From an uncultured Prevotella sp. (GTDB taxonomy: Bacteria; Bacteroidota; Bacteroidia; Bacteroidales; Bacteroidaceae), in the NCBI GenBank assembly GCA_900548585.1, contig URLI01000013.1:1-47961 (forward strand): a stretch of DNA of 47,961 nt. Reading direction: 5' to 3'. The notes beneath the pieces were generated by a model. It was given only the letters and a program-made list of their open reading frames with translations. It ran no database searches and was not told where the DNA came from. A program made the position numbers and the translations under genes. This document shows, one piece after another, positions 7,152-15,347 of this stretch (within the stretch, counting starts at the first letter, position 1; each line of letters opens with the position of its first letter).

Positions 7152-8192
7152 ATGAAAAGGATATTGATGATATTTCTCGCTTCGGCGGCAGTCCTCTCGG
7201 CAGGCGCGCAGCCGCAGAAGCGACGCGCGGAGCAGCAAAAGCAGAAAGCCGGCAGCGCGCAGCAACTGTCGACGAGGGCGCAGATCTCGTTCCCGACGGC
7301 GCAGCCCATGTCGGAGGACGTGGTGTGGAGGCGCGACATCTACCGCGAGCTCGACCTCAGCGAGGATGCCAACGCCGGGCTGTACTATCCCGTGGAGCCG
7401 ATAGGGTCGCAGATGAACCTGTTCACTTACATCTTCAAGCTTATGATGACCGGGCGCGTCAACGCGTATGAGTACCGGCTCGACGGCAACGAGGTGTTCT
7501 CCGATGACGCGCGGGTGGCGCAGAAGGCGTTCCTCGACAACTACCACATCTACTACGAGAAGGACAAGAACGGGCGGACGCGCATTGACAACAGCGACAT
7601 CCCATCGCGCGAGGTGAAGGGATATTACATCAAGGAGAGCACCTACTACGACCAAGCCTCGGCGACGTTCCACACCAAGGTGCTGGCTCTCTGCCCGATA
7701 ATGTTCCGCGAGGACGACTTCGGCGACGGGGCGGCAAAATATCCCCTGTTCTGGGTCAGGTATGATGACCTCGCGCCATTCCTGAGCAAGCAGACCATAA
7801 TGACGAGCAACCTGAACAATGCCGCGACGATGAGCGTGGATGACTATTTCACGAAGAACATGTACCGTGGCAAGATATACAAGACGAACAACATGCTCGG
7901 GAAAACCCTGGCGCAGTATTGTCCCACCGACTCTGCAATGGCAAAGGAGCAGAAGAGGATAGAGGCGGAACTCGGGGAGTTTGAGAAGAGCATCTGGGGA
8001 AACGCGCAGCGCAAGGACTCGCTCGACAGCATCGCCAATGGTGGCGACAGGAAGGTGAAGAAACAGAAACGCTCGCGGCGCGACAAGTCTGAAGGCACGT
8101 CTGTCGCAAAAACAAGGAACCGCCGCGCCTCGTCGTCATCGTCAGGCTCGGCCTCGCAGCCGCGCGTGTCGGTGCGCAGGCAGCGTCACTGA
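7152..8192 (+). CDS. porN: T9SS ring protein PorN/GldN
   Basis: This 346-residue periplasmic protein has a signal peptide (MKRILMIFLASAAVLSAGAQ) and a Gln/Lys/Arg-rich linker. The GldN core includes VVWRRDIYRELDLSEDANAGLYYP (about residues 57-80) and ends in MYRGKIYKTNNMLGKTLAQYCP. The last 70 residues are basic and Ser-rich (KKQKRSRRDKS...SSSSSGSASQPRVSVRRQRH), which suggests disorder. In known systems PorN forms the ring with PorK. It is the last classical member of the cluster. Confidence 0.94.
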   Translation: MKRILMIFLASAAVLSAGAQPQKRRAEQQKQKAGSAQQLSTRAQISFPTAQPMSEDVVWRRDIYRELDLSEDANAGLYYPVEPIGSQMNLFTYIFKLMMTGRVNAYEYRLDGNEVFSDDARVAQKAFLDNYHIYYEKDKNGRTRIDNSDIPSREVKGYYIKESTYYDQASATFHTKVLALCPIMFREDDFGDGAAKYPLFWVRYDDLAPFLSKQTIMTSNLNNAATMSVDDYFTKNMYRGKIYKTNNMLGKTLAQYCPTDSAMAKEQKRIEAELGEFEKSIWGNAQRKDSLDSIANGGDRKVKKQKRSRRDKSEGTSVAKTRNRRASSSSSGSASQPRVSVRRQRH

Positions 8193-8259
8193 CGTTGGTC
8201 CGGACAAACGGGGCGGGCACGCCTGCCTCTTAATATTAACTTATAAACACAATTACGAA

Positions 8260-8859
8260 ATGAAAAAAGAATTGACCCTTGTCCTCGTTGCCGTGGCAAT
8301 GATGGTGGCAGCGCCTTCGCACGCGCAGGTTAAGTATGGATTGAAAGGTGGTCTCAACATCACCGACATGTCGCTCAACAACGACGTGTTAAAGACGGAG
8401 AACCGCACGGGCTTCTTCATCGGCCCTACGGTCATGTTCTCACTGCCCATCGTTGGCCTGGGCGTTGATGCGAGTGTGCTCTATGACCAGCGCGAGGCAA
8501 AGGTGGAGAACTCCGACGAGAAAATCAAGCAGCAGGCTGTGAACGTGCCCATCAACCTGCGCTACGGCCTCGGCCTCGGCAACACGGCAAGCGTTTATTT
8601 CGCCGCCGGGCCGCAGTTTGGCTTCAACGTTGGTGACAGCGAGCACAAGTTGTTAGAGGGCTCGACGTGGAAGCTCAATGGCTCGACGTTCAGTGTGAAT
8701 GTCGGCGCCGGCTTTATGATAATGAACCATGTGCAGATTGGCGCTAACTACAACATCGTCTGCGGCAAGACTGGCGAGCTGGAAGTCGTTAAAGGTGTGA
8801 AGACGGCGTTCAACGGCCGTGCCAACGCATGGCAGATCCATGCCGCTTACTATTTCTAA
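8260..8859 (+). CDS. Small outer-membrane beta-barrel protein
   Basis: This 199-residue protein has a signal peptide (MKKELTLVLVAVAMMVAAPSHAQ) followed by YGLKGGLNITDMS, the opening strand of the small Bacteroidetes OMP beta-barrel (porin-like/PorT-like) family. It has about eight amphipathic strands and a C-terminal YYF typical of barrels. It starts 67 bp after porN and could be cotranscribed with the T9SS genes. It is not a clear PorT by sequence, so the link to secretion is inference from position only. Confidence 0.8.
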   Translation: MKKELTLVLVAVAMMVAAPSHAQVKYGLKGGLNITDMSLNNDVLKTENRTGFFIGPTVMFSLPIVGLGVDASVLYDQREAKVENSDEKIKQQAVNVPINLRYGLGLGNTASVYFAAGPQFGFNVGDSEHKLLEGSTWKLNGSTFSVNVGAGFMIMNHVQIGANYNIVCGKTGELEVVKGVKTAFNGRANAWQIHAAYYF

Positions 8860-8893
8860 ATACCGTTTGCAAGACTTTTGATAATATTTTAAG

Positions 8894-8927
8894 GTGTGGC
8901 TGCTCAATGTTTGCGGCCGCACTTTTT
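8894..8927 (+). terminator. Terminator after the T9SS cluster
   Basis: GTGTGGCTGC (8894-8903) pairs with GCGGCCGCAC (8913-8922) through a nine-base loop, with two G-U pairs. TTTTT follows. It separates the plus-strand cluster from the convergent pabC. Confidence 0.85.
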
Positions 8928-8943
8928 ATTTGTCCCGCGCCTG

Positions 8944-9540
8944 CTATGTCATTATTGCCGACACAGGCATGACGATTTCCCCAAGTTCGATCATGGCGTT
9001 GAATAGAGCCACACGGTTGAAATCTTTTACGTCCGAAGGCCGTATGTCGCCTTCGGTGATTACCCCATCATCAATAAGTTCCGCGCGTTTCGTCCCTGCC
9101 AGCAACGGTCTGCGTGGCGTCACCCACCGCGTGCCGTCGTGCAGCGCCACGTTGGTGTATGTGGTGTCGGTCAGCAGTCCGTTCTTCACAATAAGTATTT
9201 CCTCCCCTGCTTTCACGTCAGTCCGGAGCCTTTCCAGCACACTGCGGTTCTCATATTTGAATTGATACTCCACAGTGTCGCAGCAGACGAGACGCAGCCT
9301 GTCAATCCTCCGCATCTTGTAAGGTGTGCATGTGATGTCGTGTATGCCGTCACGGTCGTATGTGAAGCGCAGTTTCGCCGTCCCGCCCGTTGCCGATGCC
9401 GTTTCCTCAAGGCGCTCGCGGTCAACTTGCGGACAGTCGAAGCCGAACTCCCCGGCTGTAACCATCATGCGGCGCAGGTGTGGCCCGAGGTTAAGTATCT
9501 TTCCGTCCGCAACCTTTATTGTCTCAATAAATCGGCACAT
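8944..9540 (-). CDS. pabC: Aminodeoxychorismate lyase-like class IV aminotransferase
   Basis: This roughly 198-residue protein of the PLP-dependent class IV fold would convert 4-amino-4-deoxychorismate to p-aminobenzoate plus pyruvate, a step of folate synthesis. The opening MCRFIETIKVADGKILNLGPH is typical of the Bacteroidetes form. The catalytic-lysine region (YQFKYENRS) and the TNVALHDGTRWVTP segment that binds PLP phosphate are present. ATG at 9540 is preferred to 9552 because the family begins at RFIETI. The gene overlaps the 3' end of pabB, so the two are translationally coupled. Confidence 0.85.
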   Translation of the reverse strand: MCRFIETIKVADGKILNLGPHLRRMMVTAGEFGFDCPQVDRERLEETASATGGTAKLRFTYDRDGIHDITCTPYKMRRIDRLRLVCCDTVEYQFKYENRSVLERLRTDVKAGEEILIVKNGLLTDTTYTNVALHDGTRWVTPRRPLLAGTKRAELIDDGVITEGDIRPSDVKDFNRVALFNAMIELGEIVMPVSAIMT

Positions 9541-10507
9541 AAATCTTCTCAATCACTTCATTATACTCGTCGTCGTTGTTGCTCCGGGCGGTTATCCCTC
9601 CGCCGGCCTTGTAGAACAGTCTGCCGTTCTCCTGGTCAATGAAGCGTATCATCACCGCCGTGTCCGTGTTCCCGTTCTCCGAATATCCCATCACCCCGGT
9701 GTAGAAACCACGTTCGTAGCCCTCCGCCTCTCTTATTATCTCCATCGTCTTTGGCTTCGGCGCGCCCGTGATGGAGCCTGCAGGCAGCAGCCGCATCAGG
9801 GTTCTGCCGAGGTGTTGGCGGTAATTTGCGGTCAGCCGCCCCGCTATTTCCGAGCTTGTCTGCAGTATCTCGCCCCTGTCAGTCGTCAGCCGCTCCGCGT
9901 ATCTGTACCGTTTCACTGTCACCTGCTCCGCCACCTGGCTGAGGTCGTTGCGTATCAGGTCAACGATGGTCGCGTGTTCGGCAGCCTCCTTGGCGTTGTC
10001 CATGAGCAGCTGTTCCGCGTCCGGCCGCTTGGCGTCAATCGTTCCCTTCATGGGGTAAGACGAGATGATGCCGTCTTCTATCCTGACGAATGTCTCCGGC
10101 GAGAAACACACGAAGCGGTCTTTCAGCCAGCACCGGTATTTCGCTTTCGAGCGGATGAATATGTCGCGCATGTCAAGGTTCGTTTTTACCGGCACCCGGC
10201 ATGTCAGGTTTGCGAGATAACTGTTTCCCTCGCGCTGGTTCCGCTTCACGATGTTTATGCTCCGCTCGTATTGCGCGCGGTCCGGCTTGCGGAACTCGAG
10301 CCGTGGCGAGTCCATGCGGCACGTCACACCTTGCGGCACGTTTGAGAATCCCGGGAATGCCACCATCATCTCGTCGCTGTCAATGTTGGCGGTCTCCTCG
10401 ACGCAGGCCTGGCTCTGGTCGTAACTGATGATGAAGAAAAACCCCTTGCCGCTCCTTCCGAGCTCGTCAATCTTCATTTCCGCTTCCTTCCTGTCGTATG
10501 TTCTCAT
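9524..10507 (-). CDS. pabB: Aminodeoxychorismate synthase component I
   Basis: This 327-residue chorismate-binding enzyme aminates chorismate to 4-amino-4-deoxychorismate, with ammonia supplied by a PabA/TrpG glutaminase. The motifs GTIDAKRPDAEQLLMDNAKE, ATIVDLIRNDLSQVA and LLPAGSITGAPKPKTMEII are classic for the PabB/TrpE active site. KAGGGITARSNNDDEYNEV closes the protein. It is shorter than E. coli PabB, as usual in Bacteroidetes. ATG 10507 (MRTYDRKEA) is preferred because homologues begin with a similar 'YxxEEA' stretch; 10477 is the alternative. No pabA is in the window. Confidence 0.93.
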   Translation of the reverse strand: MRTYDRKEAEMKIDELGRSGKGFFFIISYDQSQACVEETANIDSDEMMVAFPGFSNVPQGVTCRMDSPRLEFRKPDRAQYERSINIVKRNQREGNSYLANLTCRVPVKTNLDMRDIFIRSKAKYRCWLKDRFVCFSPETFVRIEDGIISSYPMKGTIDAKRPDAEQLLMDNAKEAAEHATIVDLIRNDLSQVAEQVTVKRYRYAERLTTDRGEILQTSSEIAGRLTANYRQHLGRTLMRLLPAGSITGAPKPKTMEIIREAEGYERGFYTGVMGYSENGNTDTAVMIRFIDQENGRLFYKAGGGITARSNNDDEYNEVIEKIYVPIY

Positions 10508-10636
10508 TCCCCCTTGTTTTTTATAATTCGTGCGCAGCGGCTCGCATCGCCGTTCATGCCCATGTGTTTAATCCCAGCCGGTCTTTGCGGCACGGATTTT
10601 CCCATTGGGCAATCGCATGAAATAAGTTCGGGATAT

Positions 10637-10647
10637 AATGACCGGTT
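10637..10647 (-). repeat. AACCGGTCATT dispersed element, copy 2 (minus)
   Basis: The plus strand reads AATGACCGGTT, so the element points left. It lies downstream of rpsU on rpsU's own strand, just past the hairpin at 10691-10713. Confidence 0.7.
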
Positions 10648-10680
10648 TGTGTTAAATTATCCAGGACGCTATTTCATACA

Positions 10681-10713
10681 AACAAGAAAAGGAGCGTGCA
10701 TGAGACACGCTCC
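10681..10713 (-). terminator. rpsU terminator
   Basis: GGAGCGTG (10691-10698) pairs with CACGCTCC (10706-10713). On the minus strand the stem is followed by TTTTCTTGTT, a fair T-tract. It lies 41 bp after the rpsU stop codon. Confidence 0.85.
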
Positions 10714-10754
10714 GACTTTTCCTTATCCGTCGGTTCACGAACCGTTATTGGTTG

Positions 10755-10946
10755 TCAGTCCTCTGCGTCGCGGAGTTTCTGAACATAGATGGCACGTTCC
10801 ATCTTGAGGCGCTTCAGTACGGAAGGCTTGTCATACTGCTGGCGCGCGCGCAGCTCCTTCATGACACCAGTCTTCTCAAACTTTCTCTTGAATTTCTTCA
10901 ATGCTCTCTCGATGTTCTCGCCATCTTTTACTGGAACGATGATCAT
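10755..10946 (-). CDS. rpsU: 30S ribosomal protein S21
   Basis: This 63-residue protein (MIIVPVKDGENIERALKKFKRKFEKTG) is a full match to bacterial S21, the small basic protein near the 3' end of 16S rRNA. The family signature GENIERALKKFKRK is at residues 9-22. It stands alone, with its own promoter and terminator. Confidence 0.97.
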   Translation of the reverse strand: MIIVPVKDGENIERALKKFKRKFEKTGVMKELRARQQYDKPSVLKRLKMERAIYVQKLRDAED

Positions 10947-11021
10947 GTCTTTGCAAAATTTTATATGTTACACTTCTTGTTATTATCCACACGTCAGTCG
11001 TGTTGCCACGAATTGCGGGTG

Positions 11022-11053
11022 CAAAGGTACTGCTATTTTTCGTAACACGCAAA
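11022..11053 (-). promoter_or_regulatory. rpsU promoter
   Basis: On the minus strand TTTG (11050-11053) is followed 20 bp later by TACCTTTG (11022-11029) and then CACC. This matches the Bacteroidetes consensus. The leader would be about 70 bases. Confidence 0.75.
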
Positions 11054-11263
11054 TTTTTCAAAGCCAAAAGTCACCGGCTCAACAGTGTCCTGTATAATTT
11101 TCTCAAAAAAATAAGGAATGCTTGTCGTCGGACGAACACCGGGTTAAGACTTTTTTTGCCTTGATTAAAACCACTTCCTTCATTTTTTTGAGAAAAATAT
11201 TGCGGAAATTACTGGCTTGCATGGCTTTTTTGCACTATTTACCGATAAAAACACGCTTGACAT

Positions 11264-11294
11264 TTTGCGGTTCGGAAAAAAAGGCGTATATTCG
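11264..11294 (+). promoter_or_regulatory. xerC-hpf promoter
   Basis: TTTG (11264-11267), 19 bp, TATATTCG (11287-11294). The -7 element has one mismatch to TAnnTTTG. The predicted start lies about 13 bases before the xerC ATG. Confidence 0.65.
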
Positions 11295-11313
11295 CTGACG
11301 AAAAACACTGACT

Positions 11314-12207
11314 ATGGGAAAACGCCTTGCCAAGGAAAGTTTCATCGACTATCTGCGATACGAACGCAATGCCTCGGGGCTTACGGTCGTTAAATACTCG
11401 TACTCGATAGATTTGTTCCGCCGCTTCCTTGACGCGGAGTGCGCGGGCATGCCGTGGGAGGATGTTGACGGCGATGCCATCGGCGACTGGATAGAGCATG
11501 AGATGGAGCGGGGGTGCAAGGCGCGCACTGTGTGCGGTTACCTCACGGCAGTGAAGTCGTTCTACCGTTTCGGCGTGGAGCGCGGTCTCGTCGATCGTGA
11601 CCCCGCGTACATGGTCGATGGCCCGAAGAAAGACAAGCCGCTGCCGTATTTCGTCAGGGAGAAGGACATGGACCGCCTGATTGACGACGTGGAGTGGGGC
11701 GACAGTATAAGAGATGTTCGCGCGCGTACCATTATATTAATGTTCTATGAGGCAGGCCTGCGCGCGGCGGAGCTGATAGGGCTCGACGACGGTGACGTTG
11801 ACTTCCTGAACAACAGCGTGAAGGTCACCGGCAAGAGGAACAAGCAGCGCATAGTGCCTTTCGGCAGTGAGCTGCGCGACGAGCTCGAGGCCTACATCGG
11901 CATGCGCGACAAGGAGATAGCGAGGCATTGCGACGCCCTGTTCGTTGACGACGGCGGGCAGCGCATGAGATACAGTCAGGTGCGGCGCATCGTGCGCGAC
12001 AAGCTCGGGCTCGTGACGGCGATGAGCAAGCGCTCGCCGCACGTGCTGCGCCATTCGTTCGCCACCGCCATGCTGAACAACGAGGCGGGGCTTGAGAGCG
12101 TTCAGAAACTGCTCGGGCATGAAAGTATCGCCACGACGGAGATATACACCCATGCCACTTTCGAGCAGCTGAAGAGAGTATACAGCAAGGCCCATCCAAG
12201 GGCTTAA
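11314..12207 (+). CDS. xerC: Tyrosine recombinase XerC/XerD family
   Basis: This 297-residue recombinase has an N-terminal SAM-like core-binding domain (YLRYERNASGLTVVKYSYSIDLFRRFL) and a C-terminal catalytic domain. The catalytic residues are R150 (AGLRAAEL), H243 and R246 (HVLRHSFAT), H269 (LLGHESIATTE) and the nucleophile Y278 (IYTH). Length and motifs fit the chromosomal dimer-resolving Xer recombinases rather than a transposon integrase, and no att site or mobile gene is near. XerC versus XerD cannot be decided from sequence alone. It lies 30 bp before hpf. Confidence 0.88.
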   Translation: MGKRLAKESFIDYLRYERNASGLTVVKYSYSIDLFRRFLDAECAGMPWEDVDGDAIGDWIEHEMERGCKARTVCGYLTAVKSFYRFGVERGLVDRDPAYMVDGPKKDKPLPYFVREKDMDRLIDDVEWGDSIRDVRARTIILMFYEAGLRAAELIGLDDGDVDFLNNSVKVTGKRNKQRIVPFGSELRDELEAYIGMRDKEIARHCDALFVDDGGQRMRYSQVRRIVRDKLGLVTAMSKRSPHVLRHSFATAMLNNEAGLESVQKLLGHESIATTEIYTHATFEQLKRVYSKAHPRA

Positions 12208-12237
12208 TTCTTTAACCTTTTAAAACTATAGGTAACG

Positions 12238-12537
12238 ATGGAGATAAAGATTCAGTCAATCCATTTTGATGCGACGGAGCAGTTGCAGGCATTTGTGGAG
12301 AAGAAAGTGTCAAAGCTGGAGAAGTCTTTCGAGGACATAACTAATGTTGACGTGCTGCTCAGGCTGGTGAGGCCCGCCACTGCCATGAACAAGCAGGCAA
12401 GCATCACCGTGGTTGTGCCCGGGCAGAAACTGTTCGTGGAGAAGACGTGCGACACGTTCGAGGAGAGCGTTGACCTGTGTGTGGATTCCATGAGAGTGCA
12501 ACTAACCAAATTCAAGGAAAAACTGCGCAGCAGATAA
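12238..12537 (+). CDS. hpf: Ribosome hibernation promoting factor, short form
   Basis: This 99-residue protein of the HPF/RaiA (sigma-54 modulation) family starts MEIKIQSIHFDATEQLQAFVEKKVSKLEK. It has the beta-alpha-beta-beta-beta-alpha pattern and ends in a basic helix (QLTKFKEKLRSR). The family binds the 30S decoding region and silences ribosomes in stationary phase. The C-terminal dimerization domain of long HPF is absent. It is likely cotranscribed with xerC. Confidence 0.88.
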   Translation: MEIKIQSIHFDATEQLQAFVEKKVSKLEKSFEDITNVDVLLRLVRPATAMNKQASITVVVPGQKLFVEKTCDTFEESVDLCVDSMRVQLTKFKEKLRSR

Positions 12538-12554
12538 AAAAAAGCGTGAAAAGT

Positions 12555-12585
12555 TTTGGCGATTAAAAAAAACGTCGTATCTTTG
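12555..12585 (+). promoter_or_regulatory. Promoter of the tRNA-tuf-secE block
   Basis: TTTG (12555-12558), 19 bp, TATCTTTG (12578-12585), then CAGCC. This is a near-perfect Bacteroidetes consensus about 50 bases before the first tRNA. Confidence 0.85.
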
Positions 12586-12638
12586 CAGCCGTTTTAGAAC
12601 ATGTCCTTCGTCACGAGGTCTGACGGCTGCAAGGATTT

Positions 12639-12712
12639 GCCTCTTTAGCTCAGTTGGCCAGAGCACGTGATTTGTAATCTCGGGGTCGTTGGTTCGAATC
12701 CGACAAGAGGCT
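12639..12712 (+). tRNA. tRNA-Thr (anticodon UGU)
   Basis: The acceptor arms GCCTCTT and AAGAGGC pair fully, the T-loop reads TTCGAAT and the discriminator base is U. The anticodon loop TTTGTAA gives UGU for ACA. The anticodon stem CGTGA/TCTCG contains one U-U mismatch at 29-41. No CCA is encoded. Confidence 0.95.
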
Positions 12713-12775
12713 CTGCACTGAGGGAGCCCTGACTGCGGCGGCAAGCGGGGAGGCATGTGAAAAAATGACAGGAGG

Positions 12776-12858
12776 GGGTGGTTTCCAGAGTGGCCAAATG
12801 GGGCAGACTGTAAATCTGTTGTCTTTCGACTTCGGTGGTTCGAATCCATCACCACCCA
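12776..12858 (+). tRNA. tRNA-Tyr (anticodon GUA)
   Basis: This is an 83-base class II tRNA with acceptor arms GGGTGGT and ACCACCC and a long variable arm (GTCTTTCGAC). The anticodon loop CTGTAAA gives GUA. The T-loop is TTCGAAT and the discriminator base is A. Confidence 0.95.
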
Positions 12859-12936
12859 CATCAGTGGATTTTTTGCGGGGTTTTGTTTGAGCCAAATTCA
12901 GATATTTTGATAGAGGCATGGATGAAATGCCGTTAT

Positions 12937-13009
12937 GCGGAAATAGCTCAGTTGATAGAGCACTAGCCTTCCAAGCTGGGGGTCGCGGGTTTGAGCCCCG
13001 TTTTCCGCT
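12937..13009 (+). tRNA. tRNA-Gly (anticodon UCC)
   Basis: Acceptor arms GCGGAAA and TTTCCGC pair. The anticodon stem is CTAGC/GCTGG with loop CTTCCAA, giving UCC for GGA. The T-arm is GCGGG TTTGAGC CCCGT. The discriminator base is U. Confidence 0.95.
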
Positions 13010-13015
13010 CAAAAT

Positions 13016-13087
<72 letters not shown>

Positions 13088-13155
13088 CTGCTGTCTTATT
13101 AACCGTGTGAAGCAGAAAAAACGCGATTATTCATTAATTAAATAAAAGTAAAGCT

Positions 13156-14340
13156 ATGGCTAAAGAGAATTTTGTGCGCACGAAACCGCACGTTAACATT
13201 GGTACTATCGGTCACGTTGACCATGGTAAGACTACTCTTACGGCTGCCATCACAACAGTATTGGCTAAGAATGGTCTTTCTGAGATAAAGTCTTTTGACC
13301 AGATTGACAATGCGCCGGAGGAGAAGGAGCGTGGTATAACCATCAACACCTCCCACGTTGAGTATGAGACTGCAAAGCGTCACTATGCACACGTTGACTG
13401 CCCGGGACACGCCGACTATGTGAAGAACATGGTTACGGGTGCTGCCCAGATGGACGGTGCAATCCTCGTTGTCGCCGCAACCGACGGTCCTATGCCTCAG
13501 ACGCGTGAGCACGTTCTTCTCGCACGTCAGGTGAACGTTCCGCGCCTCGTGGTGTTCCTGAACAAGTGCGACTTGGTTGAGGACGAGGAGATGCTCGAGC
13601 TCGTTGAGATGGAGGTTCAGGAGATCCTCGCTCAGTATGAGTTCGAAGATGACACCCCTATTATCCGTGGCTCTGCTCTTGGCGCACTCAACGGTGTAGC
13701 AAAGTGGGAGGAGAAGGTTATGGAGCTTATGAACACTTGCGACGAGTGGATTCAGGAGCCGCCGCGCGCTACCGACAAGCCATTCCTCATGCCGGTTGAG
13801 GACGTGTTCTCAATCACTGGCCGTGGAACCGTGGCAACGGGCCGTATCGAGACTGGTGTCATCCACGTTGGTGACGCTGTTGAGCTGCTCGGTCTCGGTG
13901 AGGACAAGAACTCCACTGTAACAGGTGTCGAGATGTTCCGCAAGATACTTGACGAAGGTCGCGCAGGTGATAACGTTGGTCTGCTCCTCCGTGGTATCGA
14001 CAAGAATGAGATCAAGCGCGGTATGGTTCTCTGCCATCCGGGTCAGATCAAGCCGTTCAAGAGATTCAAGGCATCCATCTATGTCCTGAAGAAGGAAGAG
14101 GGTGGCCGTCACACTCCGTTCGGCAACAAGTATCGTCCGCAGTTCTACCTCCGCACGATGGACTGCACGGGTGAAATCACCCTGCCTGCAGGTGTCGAGA
14201 TGGTAATGCCTGGCGACAACGTCGAGATTACCGTTGAGCTCATCTACGCCGTTGCCCTGAACAAGGGACTGCGCTTCGCAATCCGCGAGGGCGGCCGCAC
14301 GGTAGGCTCTGGCCAGATCACAGAGGTTTACGAGGATTAA
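13156..14340 (+). CDS. tuf: Elongation factor Tu
   Basis: This 394-residue GTPase delivers aminoacyl-tRNA to the ribosome. G1 is GHVDHGKTT (residues 19-27), G3 DCPGHADY (about 81-88) and G4 NKCD (about 136-139), followed by beta-barrel domains 2 and 3 ending in GSGQITEVYED. It is preceded by four tRNA genes and followed by tRNA-Trp and secE, the standard Bacteroidetes order. Its codon use is visibly different from the GC-rich neighbours (many GGT, CGT and GTT codons), as expected for a very highly expressed gene. Confidence 0.99.
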   Translation: MAKENFVRTKPHVNIGTIGHVDHGKTTLTAAITTVLAKNGLSEIKSFDQIDNAPEEKERGITINTSHVEYETAKRHYAHVDCPGHADYVKNMVTGAAQMDGAILVVAATDGPMPQTREHVLLARQVNVPRLVVFLNKCDLVEDEEMLELVEMEVQEILAQYEFEDDTPIIRGSALGALNGVAKWEEKVMELMNTCDEWIQEPPRATDKPFLMPVEDVFSITGRGTVATGRIETGVIHVGDAVELLGLGEDKNSTVTGVEMFRKILDEGRAGDNVGLLLRGIDKNEIKRGMVLCHPGQIKPFKRFKASIYVLKKEEGGRHTPFGNKYRPQFYLRTMDCTGEITLPAGVEMVMPGDNVEITVELIYAVALNKGLRFAIREGGRTVGSGQITEVYED

Positions 14341-14400
14341 ATCTGAAATGGCATATCCCATGCCGCCATTGTTAATCGCATTGGCGCGTGGAGCAATCAA

Positions 14401-14429
14401 AAGGTTCCGCTCCCAGCGGGCGGAACCTT
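14401..14429 (+). other. Stem-loop between tuf and tRNA-Trp
   Basis: AAGGTTCCG (14401-14409) pairs with CGGAACCTT (14421-14429) around a GC-rich loop. No T-run follows, and the tRNA starts five bases later. It is therefore more likely an mRNA-stabilizing or processing stem than a terminator. Confidence 0.65.
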
Positions 14430-14433
14430 ACAC

Positions 14434-14506
14434 ACGGGAATAGCTCAGTTGGTAGAGCATCGGTCTCCAAAACCGAGGGTCGTGGGTTCGAGTCCTCCTT
14501 CCCGTG
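14434..14506 (+). tRNA. tRNA-Trp (anticodon CCA)
   Basis: Acceptor arms ACGGGAA and TTCCCGT pair. The anticodon loop TCTCCAAAA-type context gives CCA. The T-loop is TTCGAGT and the discriminator base is G. It lies between tuf and secE. Confidence 0.96.
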
Positions 14507-14527
14507 CAAGGAAAAAAGAAAATATCG

Positions 14528-14725
14528 ATGAAGATACTCAAGAAAGTAGCAAATTATTTCAAGGTCTGTTACGAGGAACTTGCGCATAAGACTACTTGGC
14601 CTACGCGCGCCGAACTTACCCATACCGCAATGGTTGTGTTATCTGCTTCCCTTATCATTGCGCTTGTGGTGTTTGGCATGGACTCGCTGTTCCAGTGGGT
14701 AATGAAGATGGTTTATCCAAGTTAA
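14528..14725 (+). CDS. secE: Preprotein translocase subunit SecE
   Basis: This 65-residue single-span membrane protein clamps the SecY channel. An amphipathic N-terminal helix with CYEELAHKTTWPTRAEL (the conserved KxTWPxxxEL motif) precedes one transmembrane helix (AMVVLSASLIIALVVFGMDSLF). ATG 14528 is chosen because the upstream in-frame codons overlap the tRNA-Trp 3' end region. It lies 14 bp before nusG. Confidence 0.95.
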   Translation: MKILKKVANYFKVCYEELAHKTTWPTRAELTHTAMVVLSASLIIALVVFGMDSLFQWVMKMVYPS

Positions 14726-14739
14726 TCTCTTAAAGGAAA

Positions 14740-15282
14740 ATGGCTCAGACTGAAAAGAAATGGTATGTGCTTCGCGCTGTGAGCGGCAAGGAGACCAAGG
14801 TGAAGGAATACATCGAGGCCGAATTGAGTCACAACAAGAAACTCGCCAAGCATGTTTTCCAGGTGGTGATACCAATGGAGAAACATGCCGTCACGCGTGG
14901 TACGAAGCGTGTCATAAAGGAGAAGATCGCTCTTCCCGGCTATGTGCTCGTTGAGGCTGAACTCAATGGCGACGTGGCTCCGGCACTGCGTTTCATGCCA
15001 AACGTGCTGGGCTTCCTTGGAGGACTTGACAACCCTTCTCCCGTGAGCGAGGCTGAAGTGAACCGTATGCTTGGCATAGCAGACGACACCGAGATAAAGG
15101 AAGAGATTGTAATTCCCTACTTGGTGGGCGATGCCGTCAAGGTTACGGACGGTCCTTTCACCGGTTTCAGCGGCAACATCGAAGAGGTGGATACCGAGAA
15201 ACACAAGTTGAAGGTCATGGTCAAGATTTTCGGCCGGAACACTCCGCTGGAACTCAGTTTTATGCAAGTTGAAAAAGAATAG
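14740..15282 (+). CDS. nusG: Transcription termination/antitermination factor NusG
   Basis: This 180-residue protein has an NGN domain beginning KWYVLRAVSGKETKVKEYIE, including LPGYVLVEAEL. Its C-terminal KOW domain contains GDAVKVTDGPFTGFSGNIEEVD. NusG binds RNA polymerase and couples it to Rho or the ribosome. The order secE-nusG-rplK is standard. Confidence 0.97.
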   Translation: MAQTEKKWYVLRAVSGKETKVKEYIEAELSHNKKLAKHVFQVVIPMEKHAVTRGTKRVIKEKIALPGYVLVEAELNGDVAPALRFMPNVLGFLGGLDNPSPVSEAEVNRMLGIADDTEIKEEIVIPYLVGDAVKVTDGPFTGFSGNIEEVDTEKHKLKVMVKIFGRNTPLELSFMQVEKE

Positions 15283-15347
15283 ATGTGCTGTTACGGGCTC
15301 GGATGTTCTTTTTATATGAAAAAATCAAATTTTAATTAACAAAAGAA

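Noticed and set aside
6173..7339. 388-codon minus-strand frame opposite porM and porN
   Set aside because: It crosses the boundary of two clear T9SS genes and has no recognisable domain.
11314..12207. Tyrosine recombinase as a sign of a mobile element
   Set aside because: Length, motifs and position next to hpf fit the housekeeping Xer recombinase; no attachment repeats or cargo genes flank it.
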